Of a stretch of DNA of 57,688 bases, positions 45,944-55,212 are shown in pieces; positions within the stretch are counted from its first letter, which is position 1, and every line of letters begins with the position of its first letter. The notes beneath the pieces are model-generated. The model ran no database searches. It had not been told where the DNA came from and worked only from the letters and a program-made list of their open reading frames with translations. The translations under genes were made by a program, and so were the position numbers. The stretch covers positions 1 to 57,688 of the forward strand of contig NZ_WODA01000012.1 of the NCBI RefSeq assembly GCF_009729855.1, written 5' to 3'. Source of the stretch: Agromyces luteolus. GTDB lineage: Bacteria > Actinomycetota > Actinomycetes > Actinomycetales > Microbacteriaceae.

Positions 45944-47047
45944 TCACCGGACAAGGGCATCGAGGTAGGGAATGACCGCAGACGGTTCCGGGAGAGCGAG
46001 CGTTTCTGCTCGCAGATCTAGAACGCGAGTACGAGTATCCGCATCACTATGGAGTTCCGCGATGGCATTCAGGATGTCCACCGGCGGCGCGGTGATCGGA
46101 TCGAGGACGAGACCCACGCCGAGCTGCTGCACACGCTTGGCAGTGAATGGTTGGTCCGCGCCCATAGGAAAAACGATCTGCGGAGCGCCACCCAAAACCG
46201 ATTGAAGGAAGAGTCCGCTGCCTCCGTGATGCAGAACGACGGATGCGTGTGGGACGAGGGCACCGAGGTCAACATACTGCTCGACGCGAACGTGCGAAGA
46301 CTGGGGCCCGAAGCGGGCCGGGTCTAGATCGCGTCCCACGGCCACAACAGCCGGGAAACTCAACTCCGCGATTGCGGCCAGAATCCGGTCGAAGAGGTCG
46401 CCCGACTCGGTATTGAACTCGGTGCCGAGAGTTACCACGAGCGATCCATCGGGTTCAGGCTCACGTCCCGCATCGGGCCGCATCCACACGGCATCCTCGG
46501 GGGCAGGAAAGCGCGGATCCCGCATCATCGGCGCAAAGGGAACCACGAAGAGATCTCCCCGGTAGCGGATCGGTTGGGACAAACCCAACTCCGCGCGCAA
46601 GCGGTCAAGAGCATCTCCAATGCGATCCCGACGCACCAAAGCGCCGGAAGCGACCACCGAGACGACCACGACCGGAACACCCGCGCTTCTCCCCGCAGCC
46701 ATTGCGCCAAAGTCCAGCTCGTCGCACACCACTAGGTCCAGGTCGGCCAACTCCGGCTCGACCGCCGCAGCCGACTGGCGAGCGGCCGCACCCGCGAAGT
46801 GGTCCGCTACAACCGACAGCTCAGCCTCGATGTTGACGGGCGCCAAAGAAGAGATCTCGTCGCTGAGCTCTGTTCGACGATCGGGCCGGGCCACGGTCCG
46901 CCGAAAGAGCTCCTCGGGGGCTGAGCGCGCGCCCGACGCTCGGCCAATCAGAGTGAGCTCGTGGCCCGCGCTGACGAGCGCTCGGAGGAGCGGGAGTTGT
47001 GGGATGAAATGACCAGCACCACCCACAAATGAGCAAAGCACCCGCAT
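45944..47047 (-). CDS. Glycosyltransferase, GT1/MGT-like
   Basis: 367 residues with GT-B fold signatures of the UDP-glycosyltransferase group: N-terminal MRVLCSFVGGAGHFIPQLPLLRALVSAGHEL, and a C-terminal nucleotide-sugar motif region (VDLGALVPHASVVLHHGGSGLFLQSVLGGAPQIVFPMGADQ) with the HHGGSG and D-Q pair. Such enzymes glycosylate small molecules, macrolides or lipids; the acceptor is unknown. The ATG at 47047 gives the family start; the frame is open to 47113. Downstream of the small lipoprotein gene in the same direction. Confidence 0.88.
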   Translation of the reverse strand: MRVLCSFVGGAGHFIPQLPLLRALVSAGHELTLIGRASGARSAPEELFRRTVARPDRRTELSDEISSLAPVNIEAELSVVADHFAGAAARQSAAAVEPELADLDLVVCDELDFGAMAAGRSAGVPVVVVSVVASGALVRRDRIGDALDRLRAELGLSQPIRYRGDLFVVPFAPMMRDPRFPAPEDAVWMRPDAGREPEPDGSLVVTLGTEFNTESGDLFDRILAAIAELSFPAVVAVGRDLDPARFGPQSSHVRVEQYVDLGALVPHASVVLHHGGSGLFLQSVLGGAPQIVFPMGADQPFTAKRVQQLGVGLVLDPITAPPVDILNAIAELHSDADTRTRVLDLRAETLALPEPSAVIPYLDALVR

Positions 47048-47180
47048 GCTGCCGACGATAACAACCGCTGCCACACGCGTCGATGCCGACCGACCACCGT
47101 CTCCAACAAACACGTTGTACCAGAGCCTGTTTGGGCGAGCGCGACGCGGCGCAACTTGAGCAGAACAACGGTTTCGAGGC

Positions 47181-47771
47181 TCAGTCTCGCATGTACGTGG
47201 ATTGACCTCCGGCCCATCTCAGCGTCAATGTGTCCCCGAGTTGCACGCCATAGACCTCTTCGACGGCGGGCGGCTCGATCGAGAATGACATCTGTTCGAG
47301 AGTGCCGCTCGCAGAGTAGAGCTCCAGTGTCGAGCCGGACACGATGGCGACGCCCGAGTCCTGGAAGTCTGTGACGCTGTTCCTGCCCGTCCATACGTAT
47401 GAGCCGTCCGCGGCGAAAGTAAGCCACCAGCCATCGCCGCCCGACCAAACGCCGACAAGCTCCGAAGGCACGAAGCCAGCAATATCTCCGCCCATACCAT
47501 TGTCTCCAGCCTCGAACTCGTCGTCTTCGAACTGCTCCCCCTCGAAGTCGTCTTCAGTACCTGCTTCGTCACTTCCGTAGTCGGTCGAATCATCGAGTGA
47601 GTCGGAGCCATCATCGAACTGCTCGCCGTCATATGACTCGTCGACAGGCCGCTGATCGCCCGCCGGCTCGGGGTCTGGGACCATCGCACAACTGGAGAGT
47701 AGGGCAGTCTGTGCTAGTGCGGTCAGCACTGCAGCAACCGCGAGAGTGCGGGCGGGATGGTTGAGGTTCAT
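47181..47771 (-). CDS. Small lipoprotein with acidic linker
   Basis: 196 residues. Lipoprotein signal peptide (lipobox LSSC, Cys near residue 28), then a low-complexity Asp/Glu/Ser/Gly linker (about 38-95, with DDGSDSLDDSTDYGSDE). The C-terminal beta-rich domain (about 100-196) contains ELVGVWSGGDGWWLTFAADGSYVW...LELYSASG, which resembles small secreted stress or lipocalin-like sensor domains. It starts 14 bases after the gene upstream, so they form an operon. Role unknown. Confidence 0.78.
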   Translation of the reverse strand: MNLNHPARTLAVAAVLTALAQTALLSSCAMVPDPEPAGDQRPVDESYDGEQFDDGSDSLDDSTDYGSDEAGTEDDFEGEQFEDDEFEAGDNGMGGDIAGFVPSELVGVWSGGDGWWLTFAADGSYVWTGRNSVTDFQDSGVAIVSGSTLELYSASGTLEQMSFSIEPPAVEEVYGVQLGDTLTLRWAGGQSTYMRD

Positions 47772-47785
47772 TGCGGAACTCCCGT

Positions 47786-48349
47786 CTATGCGCCCAGCTG
47801 GGGGCAGATTGCAAAGCCGTACTCGCGGGCGAGCCGTCGGAAGTCGGTAGCGTGCTGCGTCATTTGCTCCAGCTCGCTAGCGAGCACTGCCTGGTCGATT
47901 GCGCCGCCCGAAAGCCCCCGCTGGAGGTAGTCGGTCACGCTATCCGTCGACATCCTCATGGATTCCAAGGCGTCGAGCGTCGGTCGCAGGATGCTGTAGT
48001 CAGCGTCACGAGGCGGCGCGATCGACTGCCACGTTCGCCACAGGTGATCCAGCGCCTGCGCTGAACTCCGCATGTCATCGATGATTCTCACGAGGTCCTC
48101 GGAAGATGAGACCTCACCGTCAAGCGCCAGCGTGGCGAAGAACTCGAGGTACTCCGCACACGAAGCGTCCACCTGCTCGATGTACGACAGGCGATCCTCC
48201 CGGGTACTCGGCTGCCCAACTGGATCCGGGTTGAGCCATGCGAACCACCCGATCACCAGCGCCGCCAACCCGACCAGGACGCCGGCGACAGTCCAGAACC
48301 TTCCGGTCTTGTGCGCCGTTGCCTGCGGAGTAGTCTGCGGTTCGGACAT
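47786..48349 (-). CDS. Single-pass membrane protein
   Basis: 187 residues. Short cytoplasmic tail, one membrane helix (about 20-42, FWTVAGVLVGLAALVIGWFAW), then an outer helical domain with Cys near 65 and 182. GAGGGGAC precedes the ATG at 48349. It shares an operon with the acidic-linker lipoprotein and lies downstream of a two-component system, whose output it could be. No family is recognised. Confidence 0.72.
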   Translation of the reverse strand: MSEPQTTPQATAHKTGRFWTVAGVLVGLAALVIGWFAWLNPDPVGQPSTREDRLSYIEQVDASCAEYLEFFATLALDGEVSSSEDLVRIIDDMRSSAQALDHLWRTWQSIAPPRDADYSILRPTLDALESMRMSTDSVTDYLQRGLSGGAIDQAVLASELEQMTQHATDFRRLAREYGFAICPQLGA

Positions 48350-48695
48350 CTTGTCCCCTCTCTCGCTGCTAGCCGTCACGCATTTCGCGGCGTGAGGTAC
48401 GGCGGTGAATTGGCACGTCACACTCTGACGCTCGTGCCAGCACTCCGCGTCCGCCGTTGGATGTCACTCCCCGTTCCATCTCGGGATGTACCCGAGTGCA
48501 TCCATGGCGCTACTCGCGGATGCAGTCGTTTCCTGGTAGCTCGCAGACGACGCGCGCAGCTCCCCCGTGTCGCCAAGGGCGCGCCTGTGTTGCAGCCAAG
48601 AAACGCCCGGTTTCTCCGCGACCGATATCGGTCCCTCTCGAGCCAGGTGCAGAAGCGTGGCGAGTCAGCGTCTCTTGAGGAAATGCCGCTCGGCC
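48350..48695. other. Interval between the kinase gene and the envelope genes
   Basis: 346 bases without a supported gene; no clear promoter or terminator could be picked out. Confidence 0.4.
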
Positions 48696-50669
48696 TCACC
48701 GCGCCATCGCGTCCGATGTCAGTGGGAAGCGCGCATCGACGGTGAAGACGCCGTCGTCCTCTGACCAGTGCAGTTCACCGCCGGCGACTTGCACGCGCTC
48801 ACGAAGACTCACCAACCCGTAGCCCCCAGACAGGTCGGAGGACGGCAAGCGTGCGCCCACCCCGTGATTGCTCGCGACTCGAAGCAGCACGAGTTCGTCC
48901 GCCCACGAGATCGAGATATCGACCTGCACCTCAGACCCAGCATGCTTCACGGCATTGGCCAACGCCTCGCGCAATACGCAGTAGGCCGCCCAGTCGACGC
49001 TTGATTCGAGACGGCGCGGCACGCCCGTTAGCTGCACCTCGATTCGGCCCACAGTCGGCCGGACTCTCTCCACCAAGTCCTCCAGGTCGGCTAGGCCCAA
49101 TCGGCGCCCTGATTGCGGGTTGATGAGTGAGCCCTCGCCGTCGCCGAGCAGACTGATGAACCGTTCGAGCTCCTGCGCCGCCTCAACACCAGCCGCCTCG
49201 ATCGCGGGCAACGCGTCCTCCGCGCGGGCCGGATCCCGTTCCATGATCCGCGCTGCCCCGGCCGCCTGAAGAACCATGACGGTGACGGCGTGGCCAACCA
49301 CATCATGGAGCTCATACGCCAGTCGAGTCCGCTCCAACTCGACGGCCTTGCTCGCAGTCACCTCGTCAGCTTCGAGTTGTGCGATTTGACGTGCCCGCCT
49401 TCCTGCGAGAAAAGCCGACACCCAAACAGTGATCGCTACCAACGCGTGAGCTGAAAGGTTCTCGCGAAGGAGGTCAGGGTACTCGAGGGACGGCACAGCC
49501 AAGTACAACCAGGCGACCAAGAAGATCGGCAGCGAGACCCATAGCTTCGTATCGGCCGCTACTGCCGCCAGTGCTACCAAGACTGGTACGTACGCGGTGA
49601 AGCTGTCCCAGACGAAATCGCTGTCGTGGAACAGCACGACGCCGATCGCATGCCCGACGATTACGGCCACGAAGACGAGGACCGGGAACCGATGACGCCA
49701 GACCAGCACGCTGAATGCAACCACGAAGTACATGGAGGCGAGCATCGCTGCTGTGCCCTCAAGCGCGAGCAGTGTAAAGAACACGCTCGCTGCGATCGCC
49801 CCCACCGCAATCCAGACATCCGATCGGCTCACGGCCAACAGGCTCCGCGTCGTGCCAGCTCGGTCTCTGCTGTGGTCGGCGGGCTCACGCGGAACGAGGT
49901 TGGGATCATCGTGTAGGACGTGCAGAAGCCGCCGAAGCTCGTGCATGACTTCGATACCGGTTGCCTCGATCGCTGACAGTGCGATGATCGCCCGGTCGCG
50001 ATCATGCTTGATCGCCCGGCGCGCTTCCGCTGTTTCGTCCCTCATTCGGTTCACGGCGGACCGAATGATCTCATTCAGGTCAAAGGCGATTTTCGACCGC
50101 TCCAGCTGTACCGCATCCCGGTCCCGCTCTTGCCGGTCTCGGAGTTCCCCGATGCGCTCATGATGGCGCCGTGCGAGGAGACCAAACCCCCAGGCGAAGC
50201 CGCAGGCCACCGCGCTCAAGAAGATGTCCCACTCCGCCGATTCCGGCCATACCACCAAGACGAACGCGGCCAGGGAAACGAAGCCAATTAACAAGCTCAG
50301 CAGAGAAGCCCGCAGCGGGCGACGTGCTGCCGTGGCCCCGAGCGCTACAAGCGGACCAATCCAGACGAACTGCGCCGCCTCGCTGAGCACCTCGGCACCG
50401 AGCACCGCCAGCGCGATCCACAGCAGTACAAGCACGAGCACAAGGCAGATAATGGGTGCCTGCGAGCGCCAGAGGAGCGGCACCAGAGTAATGACGCACC
50501 ACGGGATAGCGAAGGAGAGGTTGACGTGCGGAACATCACTCGTCACGAGAACGGCGGCGTAAAACGCGCCGAGAAGCGCGACTAGCGCGATGTCGAAGGG
50601 CCCGGGGACGGGTACGCGATGCCTCGCCATCGCCGGCGTTCGAACCGGCGTGTCCGGCGTGTCCGGCAT
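48696..50669 (-). CDS. Duplicated NarL-type sensor histidine kinase
   Basis: 657 residues, about twice the usual sensory part. First half (about 20-260): five or six membrane helices, then a dimerisation helix LERSKIAFDLNEIIRSAV in which the phospho-accepting His is Asn199 and the next Asp is Glu; no ATPase follows. Second half (about 280-657): another set of five or six helices, the intact HisKA_3 motif LERTRLAYELHDVVGHAV with His455, and a HATPase domain with N box REALANAVKHAG (about 567-578) and G box GGYGLVSLRERV (about 615). Both helices continue with a similar AIEA.G.E..-ELER/R segment, proving duplication. GGAGGGA precedes the ATG at 50669. Partner of the regulator gene upstream. Confidence 0.88.
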   Translation of the reverse strand: MPDTPDTPVRTPAMARHRVPVPGPFDIALVALLGAFYAAVLVTSDVPHVNLSFAIPWCVITLVPLLWRSQAPIICLVLVLVLLWIALAVLGAEVLSEAAQFVWIGPLVALGATAARRPLRASLLSLLIGFVSLAAFVLVVWPESAEWDIFLSAVACGFAWGFGLLARRHHERIGELRDRQERDRDAVQLERSKIAFDLNEIIRSAVNRMRDETAEARRAIKHDRDRAIIALSAIEATGIEVMHELRRLLHVLHDDPNLVPREPADHSRDRAGTTRSLLAVSRSDVWIAVGAIAASVFFTLLALEGTAAMLASMYFVVAFSVLVWRHRFPVLVFVAVIVGHAIGVVLFHDSDFVWDSFTAYVPVLVALAAVAADTKLWVSLPIFLVAWLYLAVPSLEYPDLLRENLSAHALVAITVWVSAFLAGRRARQIAQLEADEVTASKAVELERTRLAYELHDVVGHAVTVMVLQAAGAARIMERDPARAEDALPAIEAAGVEAAQELERFISLLGDGEGSLINPQSGRRLGLADLEDLVERVRPTVGRIEVQLTGVPRRLESSVDWAAYCVLREALANAVKHAGSEVQVDISISWADELVLLRVASNHGVGARLPSSDLSGGYGLVSLRERVQVAGGELHWSEDDGVFTVDARFPLTSDAMAR

Positions 50670-50801
50670 GACGGCTCCCTCCGACGCGCCTTCGACACAG
50701 CCTCTCGAAATCGGACCGACTTCGCATCCATCCCGGGTTCGACCTGACTGATCGACCGTCAGATGTATGCGGCCGTGCACAGCCTCCGATTCAGCGACTC
50801 A

Positions 50802-51551
50802 CTACGAATCATCGGCCGGTCGCATGGCCGAAGCCGATTTTTCGGCCCACCGCCCGGACCGCACCAAACCCGTCCTGAACGCGACGGAAACCGCCTGCGC
50901 CCGGTCTGTCAGACCCAGCTTGAGGAAGATCCGATGGATGTGCGTCTTTACAGTCGCCTCGCTCAGGAACAGCTCGCCAGCGATCTGCGTGTTGCTGCGA
51001 CCATGCGCCATCAGGACCAGCACCTCCCGCTCGCGACGAGTGAGCTGCTCTAGTTCTACCGGCGTCGGCATGTGCGGGTCCGGACGATCTGCAAAGTCCT
51101 GCAGAAGGCCTCGAGTCACAGACGGGTCTAGCCACCCGCCTCCGTCCGCTAGAGCAGCGATCGCATCTGCCAAAACCGCTGGGGCAGAGTTTTTCAAGAT
51201 GAAGCCGGACGCGCCGGCACGCAACGACGCACGCACCGCATCATTGTCATTGAAGGTCGTCAAGACCAGAATCGCCGGCACAGGGCCGCTCTCCTGCTCG
51301 AACCGGTCAGAAGTCAGTTGCCGCGTCGCCTCCGTGCCATTCATGACGGGCATTCGCAGGTCCATCACGACGACGTCCGGGAGCAGTACCGAGGAGATCT
51401 CGACAGCCTCCTGACCATTGGATGCCTCACCGACGACGTCGATATGCTCTTCGGCATCCAGCAGCATCCGAAGACCCGCCCGGATTAGACGCTCATCGTC
51501 CACCAAGACGACGCGAATCGGCGTCCCGCGAGCGTCCTCACTTGTACCCAT
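50802..51551 (-). CDS. NarL/FixJ-family response regulator
   Basis: 249 residues. Receiver domain (about 12-130) with acidic pocket VLVDDE, phospho-acceptor Asp64 in VVVMDLRMP, and the conserved Thr and Lys (VLTTFND, GFILKNS). LuxR-type helix-turn-helix (about 170-228) with LTRREREVLVLMAHGRSNTQIAGELFLSEATVKTHI. First gene of the two-component operon; the kinase starts 132 bases downstream. Targets are unknown; the envelope genes downstream are candidates. Confidence 0.94.
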   Translation of the reverse strand: MGTSEDARGTPIRVVLVDDERLIRAGLRMLLDAEEHIDVVGEASNGQEAVEISSVLLPDVVVMDLRMPVMNGTEATRQLTSDRFEQESGPVPAILVLTTFNDNDAVRASLRAGASGFILKNSAPAVLADAIAALADGGGWLDPSVTRGLLQDFADRPDPHMPTPVELEQLTRREREVLVLMAHGRSNTQIAGELFLSEATVKTHIHRIFLKLGLTDRAQAVSVAFRTGLVRSGRWAEKSASAMRPADDS

Positions 51552-51912
51552 TACAGTCCCCCCGAGGTTGTCTCAGTATCTCGCTGAAACCGCTATCCGG
51601 CCAAGCCCGGCGCAAGAGACTGACCCGTACGCCTCCGAACGCTCGCTGCATCGACGGCGTCAACGCCGGAGTCGAATCCTCGCTAGGGCGTACGCCGCAC
51701 TTGCGTTGCGCAACGTGGGGCCTCAATCGGTGCGTTCATGCACTCAGGCGCCGTTCAACACGGCCGCGCGCGCATGAGACTCCTCCTCTGGGTTGAGCGG
51801 AGAGTCACAACCCAGGGTCGACGCGAATGGGGCGCCTGCGCGCCACAGTGTGATGAGTCAGACCACGGCCAAAGACGCCGTGGGGAGACGCCACGATCCG
51901 TGGGAGGTCCCG
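51552..51912. other. Divergent control region
   Basis: 361 bases between the response regulator (-) and the orphan gene (+). No gene is supported; no repeat strong enough to call an operator was found. Confidence 0.4.
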
Positions 51913-52839
51913 ATGCAACAAGACACTGCAGTACTGGCACGAGGGGTTGGGCCGAAGGAACCTGAACTCACCGAGCAACTCGTTGCGTACGCTGCAAGCA
52001 CGGTCGCCCATCTCGCCGGTCCGCCGACATGGTGGCAATTCGACGAGTTCACGCGAGTCGCCATCAAGCGCTGGAACGACAGCAGTCGATTTGAACGGCG
52101 CAAGAACCAGCAGATCATTGAAAAGTGGGCAGCTGACTGGGTATGGGTTTCCCAGAACCCCTATGGACGACACCTGGAGGCGACGCATCGGAGGCTCTCG
52201 CGCGACCGCAATGGCAACTTGGTGGGGCCGGTAGTCTGGGCGTTGCATCAGGACATCCAGGATCGTCTCAACTTCGTCATCACTTCGGGTGCTTTCAAAC
52301 TGAACCGGCAGGCTGCTTGGGCACTTCTGGAGGCTGCGTCGGTGACCCTGCAGGTTGTCCACAATGGGGTCTTTCCCAAACGACCGCCGGCAGCTACCAA
52401 TTTGCTGGAAGCCACCGAGGCAGTGGCACAGTTCTGGCTTGAGATCGAGCGGCAGGGTGCCGCCCCAGATGCGTTGGATGCTCCCCGGTGGTGGTATCTG
52501 AACTGGTCAGGCCATCGCGTAATCGACGATGGATTCATCGCCGCCCACCCGTCTCTCGTTCTCATGTGCAACGGCGACGACAAGTTCCGCACTGCATGGC
52601 CGGCCGCCGTAGAACGCATGGAGAACGAACGGCGTCGCCAGATTGCCGAAGCGCGGCGACGGCGGGAGGCCGAGCAGGCTCAAAGCGGATATGGCCACGC
52701 CTCGCTACGTCCTGGCGCTGCCATTCGACCGACGTACGCCGGTTCGCGTGGATCGGGCGTGGTGATCGCGTCGGAGTACGACCTCTTCCCGCCGCTTCCG
52801 GGTGCCGAGCCGTGGTGGATCATCCCAAACAAGCATTGA
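51913..52839 (+). CDS. Orphan protein, unknown function
   Basis: 308 residues from the ATG at 51913, chosen for its ribosome-binding site (GGGAGGT, 4 bases before ATG); in-frame starts at 51853 and 51793 are possible. It is soluble and helical, Trp-rich (WWQFDEFTRVAIKRWND, WAADWVWVSQNPYGRH, PRWWYLNWSGH), with a charged coiled coil (MENERRRQIAEARRRREAEQAQ) and a C-terminal PPLPGAEPWWIIPNKH. No family is recognised. It sits between a two-component system and IS remnants. Confidence 0.65.
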   Translation: MQQDTAVLARGVGPKEPELTEQLVAYAASTVAHLAGPPTWWQFDEFTRVAIKRWNDSSRFERRKNQQIIEKWAADWVWVSQNPYGRHLEATHRRLSRDRNGNLVGPVVWALHQDIQDRLNFVITSGAFKLNRQAAWALLEAASVTLQVVHNGVFPKRPPAATNLLEATEAVAQFWLEIERQGAAPDALDAPRWWYLNWSGHRVIDDGFIAAHPSLVLMCNGDDKFRTAWPAAVERMENERRRQIAEARRRREAEQAQSGYGHASLRPGAAIRPTYAGSRGSGVVIASEYDLFPPLPGAEPWWIIPNKH

Positions 52840-53105
52840 TGACCGACGCGACGCCTATCGCTGGGCGAAAGTCACCGTTGCTCTCTGGAGGCCGAAGTCC
52901 TGCTGCGAGGCGTCCGGTGCGGTCCACATGCACGCATTCACGACGTGACTTCCCGACCGAGTGGGCCAGATCGACCCCACCGGTCACAGGGAGCTGACCT
53001 CGATCGTGCCGACCTCGCCGATGGTGACCTCTCAGGAGCCCTCGTCGGCTGCAGCGTCGTCGGGCGCGGGAAGCGTGTCGATGAGGGGAGATCGTCAACG
53101 GCAGT

Positions 53106-53453
53106 CTACCCGTCCGCACCGACGCGCTCAGACGCCTTGCGCGGGTCGAGCTCCCGCGCGAAGAACGAGGACGCCGCCAACATAATCTCGTTCGCCCGCT
53201 TCAGCTCACGGTTCTCAGCCTCGAGCTGCTTGATCCTCGCCGCGTCCGACGACGACGTGCCCGGCCGTTCGCCCGCATCGATCGCGGCCTGCTTGCACCA
53301 GCCCCGCAGCGTGTCCGGATTCACGCCCGTGCGCTGTCCGATCCGCACGACTGCCGCGTTCAACGACAGCTTCGGATCCTCCTTGCGCGCCTCCTGCACG
53401 AGCCGCATGGCCCGCTCCCGCAACTCCTGCGGATACTTCCTCGGTACCGGCAT
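53106..53453 (-). pseudogene. IS3-family transposase OrfA, orphaned
   Basis: About 115 residues starting MPVPRKYPQELRERAMRLV, with helix-turn-helix and leucine zipper (IKQLEAENRELKRANEIML), typical of IS3 OrfA. The OrfB catalytic part that should follow at lower coordinates is missing, so the element cannot transpose by itself. It abuts the cut end of an IS481 transposase, suggesting that this IS3 element entered or recombined there. Confidence 0.85.
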
Positions 53454-53486
53454 AACCCTCATCCTCTCGGGGAATCAGGCCCTCCA

Positions 53487-53905
53487 CGAACCCCGGGGCG
53501 CTTCAGCTCGTATCGGATTGCACGGGTCCGGCGTGCCGGGAGCCCGGTGGCCTGGTCCAGGTGCGCCAGCAACGGCATCCGGTACCGGCGCAGCACCCGC
53601 CACACCTGGGACGGGTGCAAGCCCAGCCGGTACGCGATCTGATGCGGCCCCCACCGGCGGGTGAAGCGCAACGCGATGATCCGCCGTTCGGTGCGTCGGT
53701 CCAGCCGGGCCGGTGTCCGGTGAGGCCGTGAAGAACGGTCCGTCATCGGTAGGCCGGCACCGTACCGGTCGGTCCACTTCTTCGCTGTCGCGCGAGAGAC
53801 CTGATGTCGTTCCGCGGCTCGAGCGAGGGTCCACCCATCGTCGACGACGGTCCTGGCCAGGCGAAGCCGTCCCTTGGGCGTCAGAAGCGCGTTAGCGTGC
53901 GTCAC
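53487..53905 (-). pseudogene. IS481-family transposase, truncated
   Basis: The first 140 or so residues are typical IS481: TPKGRLRLARTVVDDGWTLARAAERHQVSRATAKKW, then WGPHQIAYRLGLHPSQVWRVLRRYRMPLLAHLDQATG and RAIRYELKRPG. The chain stops where the DDE catalytic core should begin (about 53490). GTG start at 53905 with GGAGG 5 bases upstream, and this site is inside a long inverted repeat. Confidence 0.88.
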
Positions 53906-53962
53906 GAAGACCTCCGGTGGCTGATGCGAGTGTGGTAACCCACATCGTCCCGGAGGTCTTCG
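53903..53962 (-). promoter_or_regulatory. Start-codon-masking hairpin of the IS481 gene
   Basis: CGAAGACCTCCGG (53905-53917) and CCGGAGGTCTTCG (53950-53962) form a perfect 13-bp inverted repeat. In mRNA read from outside the element the transposase ribosome-binding site and the first base of the GTG would be paired. Confidence 0.55.
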
Positions 53963-54162
53963 CTACATCACACGTTCACAACGTGCCGGGGAACTACATC
54001 TAGCCGCCGAAGTACGGCGCACGATTATGTCCCGTTCGCGTGCGGTTGTGGATCCTGAAGGAGAAGCTCCTGCGCGTCAGGGCGGGTTTGAACGTGGCTT
54101 CGACCGGCATCGATCGGGTGGTCGGCAGCGTGGCGGCTCGCGAATCCCCGTCGGCTGCTGTC

Positions 54163-55212
54163 CTACTGCGCGTTCTCGACAGTGAGGTGCTCCGTCCTGA
54201 TCGGAATGTTGCTGTCAGCATGGAAGAGCTTGGCAGTGACGACATACGCGCCCCCCGCTTTGAGGTCCGGCACCCAGAGGTCCAACGTTCCGTCGTCATG
54301 ATCCGTCGTTGCCCGGATGTCGTATTCCACTTCGCTGGCCGCCCATTCACCAGGTACTGGCGGGCCGCTGATCGACCATGTGAGGACGAGCGGAACCCCG
54401 GCGAAGCCATCGAGCGTGTAGTTGACGGTGACCGTGTGTCCCAGCAGGTTGAGGACGCCGTCACCTTGGGTTGTCGCCACGGCACTGAACATCTTCGCCA
54501 GTCGTGCTTCAACCTCTTCGGGCTGCAATTCGGGACGGTCCGGGTCGTTGGCGTCGACAGCTCTCGCTGGAGAAACCGGCACAATATTCAACGACTTCAC
54601 ATCCTCGACGGTAATGCCGTACGTTGCCTCGAGCGGAGCCACAGCATCCGGACCGCCGGGATTTTCAGGGGCTGGGTCCGATCGTGCGTTCGGATCTGTC
54701 GGCGCTGCGGAATCGGGCGCCAAGGGGTCCGGCTCGGGGTCTGGCGCGATGGGGTCCGGGTCCGGCGTTACCGGGTCCGGATCCGGTGCGGCGGGATCCG
54801 GGTCCGGTGCGATGGGATCCGGTGTGTTGGGGTCCGGTGCCACAGGACCCGGGTCCGGAAGTATCGGGCCGAGAGGGTTGGTTGCGAGGTCGGTGACCGT
54901 ATCGCGGTCGCCTGGGCTCGAGGCGACATCGGAGGTGGGCCATTCGCCGACCAGGATGACCGCCATCTGGCCGGACTCAGATCGGGGTGCTCCCGTGTCA
55001 GTCCCTGAGTCCTCGGCCTCCCTCATCGAGGTGTACTGCTGGAGGGTCATCGGCGCACCGAGGGTGACCGCGAGCGACGCCTGGTCAGCCGGGTCTTTGA
55101 ACAGGTTGAACACCCCGAACACCGCGATGATTACCGAAGCCAATGCTCCGATACCGAGGATGACTGCCCATCCTCGGTTCCAGAAGGTCCTGGTTTTCTT
55201 TTCGGAAGGCAT
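54163..55212 (-). CDS. Single-pass surface protein with Pro-Asp repeat stalk
   Basis: 349 residues from the ATG at 55212. A cytoplasmic basic start (MPSEKKTRTFWNR) is followed by a membrane helix (about 15-37, AVILGIGALASVIIAVFGVFNLF) and an outer domain. Next comes a stalk of repeated P-D-P-x and A-P-D-P-D-P units (about 119-174), coded by near-identical GGGTCCG-rich DNA repeats. The C-terminal part is a beta-sandwich-like domain of about 110 residues (GHTVTVNYTLDGFAGVPLVLTWSI...GGAYVVTAKLFHADSNIPIR). Upstream extensions of the frame are unlikely. Function unknown; display of the distal domain at the surface is inferred. Confidence 0.7.
   Translation of the reverse strand: MPSEKKTRTFWNRGWAVILGIGALASVIIAVFGVFNLFKDPADQASLAVTLGAPMTLQQYTSMREAEDSGTDTGAPRSESGQMAVILVGEWPTSDVASSPGDRDTVTDLATNPLGPILPDPGPVAPDPNTPDPIAPDPDPAAPDPDPVTPDPDPIAPDPEPDPLAPDSAAPTDPNARSDPAPENPGGPDAVAPLEATYGITVEDVKSLNIVPVSPARAVDANDPDRPELQPEEVEARLAKMFSAVATTQGDGVLNLLGHTVTVNYTLDGFAGVPLVLTWSISGPPVPGEWAASEVEYDIRATTDHDDGTLDLWVPDLKAGGAYVVTAKLFHADSNIPIRTEHLTVENAQ

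Larger units (their letters stand above)
53106..54002 (-). mobile_element. Composite IS481/IS3 remnant
   Basis: Contains the truncated IS481 transposase with its upstream end (sequence up to the CTACATCTAG near 54002) and the IS3 OrfA. The right part of IS481 and IS3 OrfB are absent. It marks the boundary between the accessory block and the sigma-54 region. Confidence 0.75.

Noticed and set aside
51935..51950. TGGCACGAGGGGTTGG as a sigma-54 promoter
   Set aside because: The invariant GC of the -12 element is GG, and the site is inside a gene.
52424..52439. TGGCACAGTTCTGGCT as a second sigma-54 promoter
   Set aside because: It keeps GG and GC at the right spacing but deviates in the -12 block and lies inside a coding sequence with no gene start behind it.
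52990..53050. GADLDRADLADGDLSGALVG as a pentapeptide-repeat gene
   Set aside because: The pattern fits, but only about four units exist without a start codon or continuing frame; at most a decayed fragment next to the IS remnants.
54715..54875. Repeated GGGTCCGG units as a CRISPR or intergenic repeat array
   Set aside because: The units are in frame and encode the Pro-Asp stalk of a surface protein; there are no spacers.
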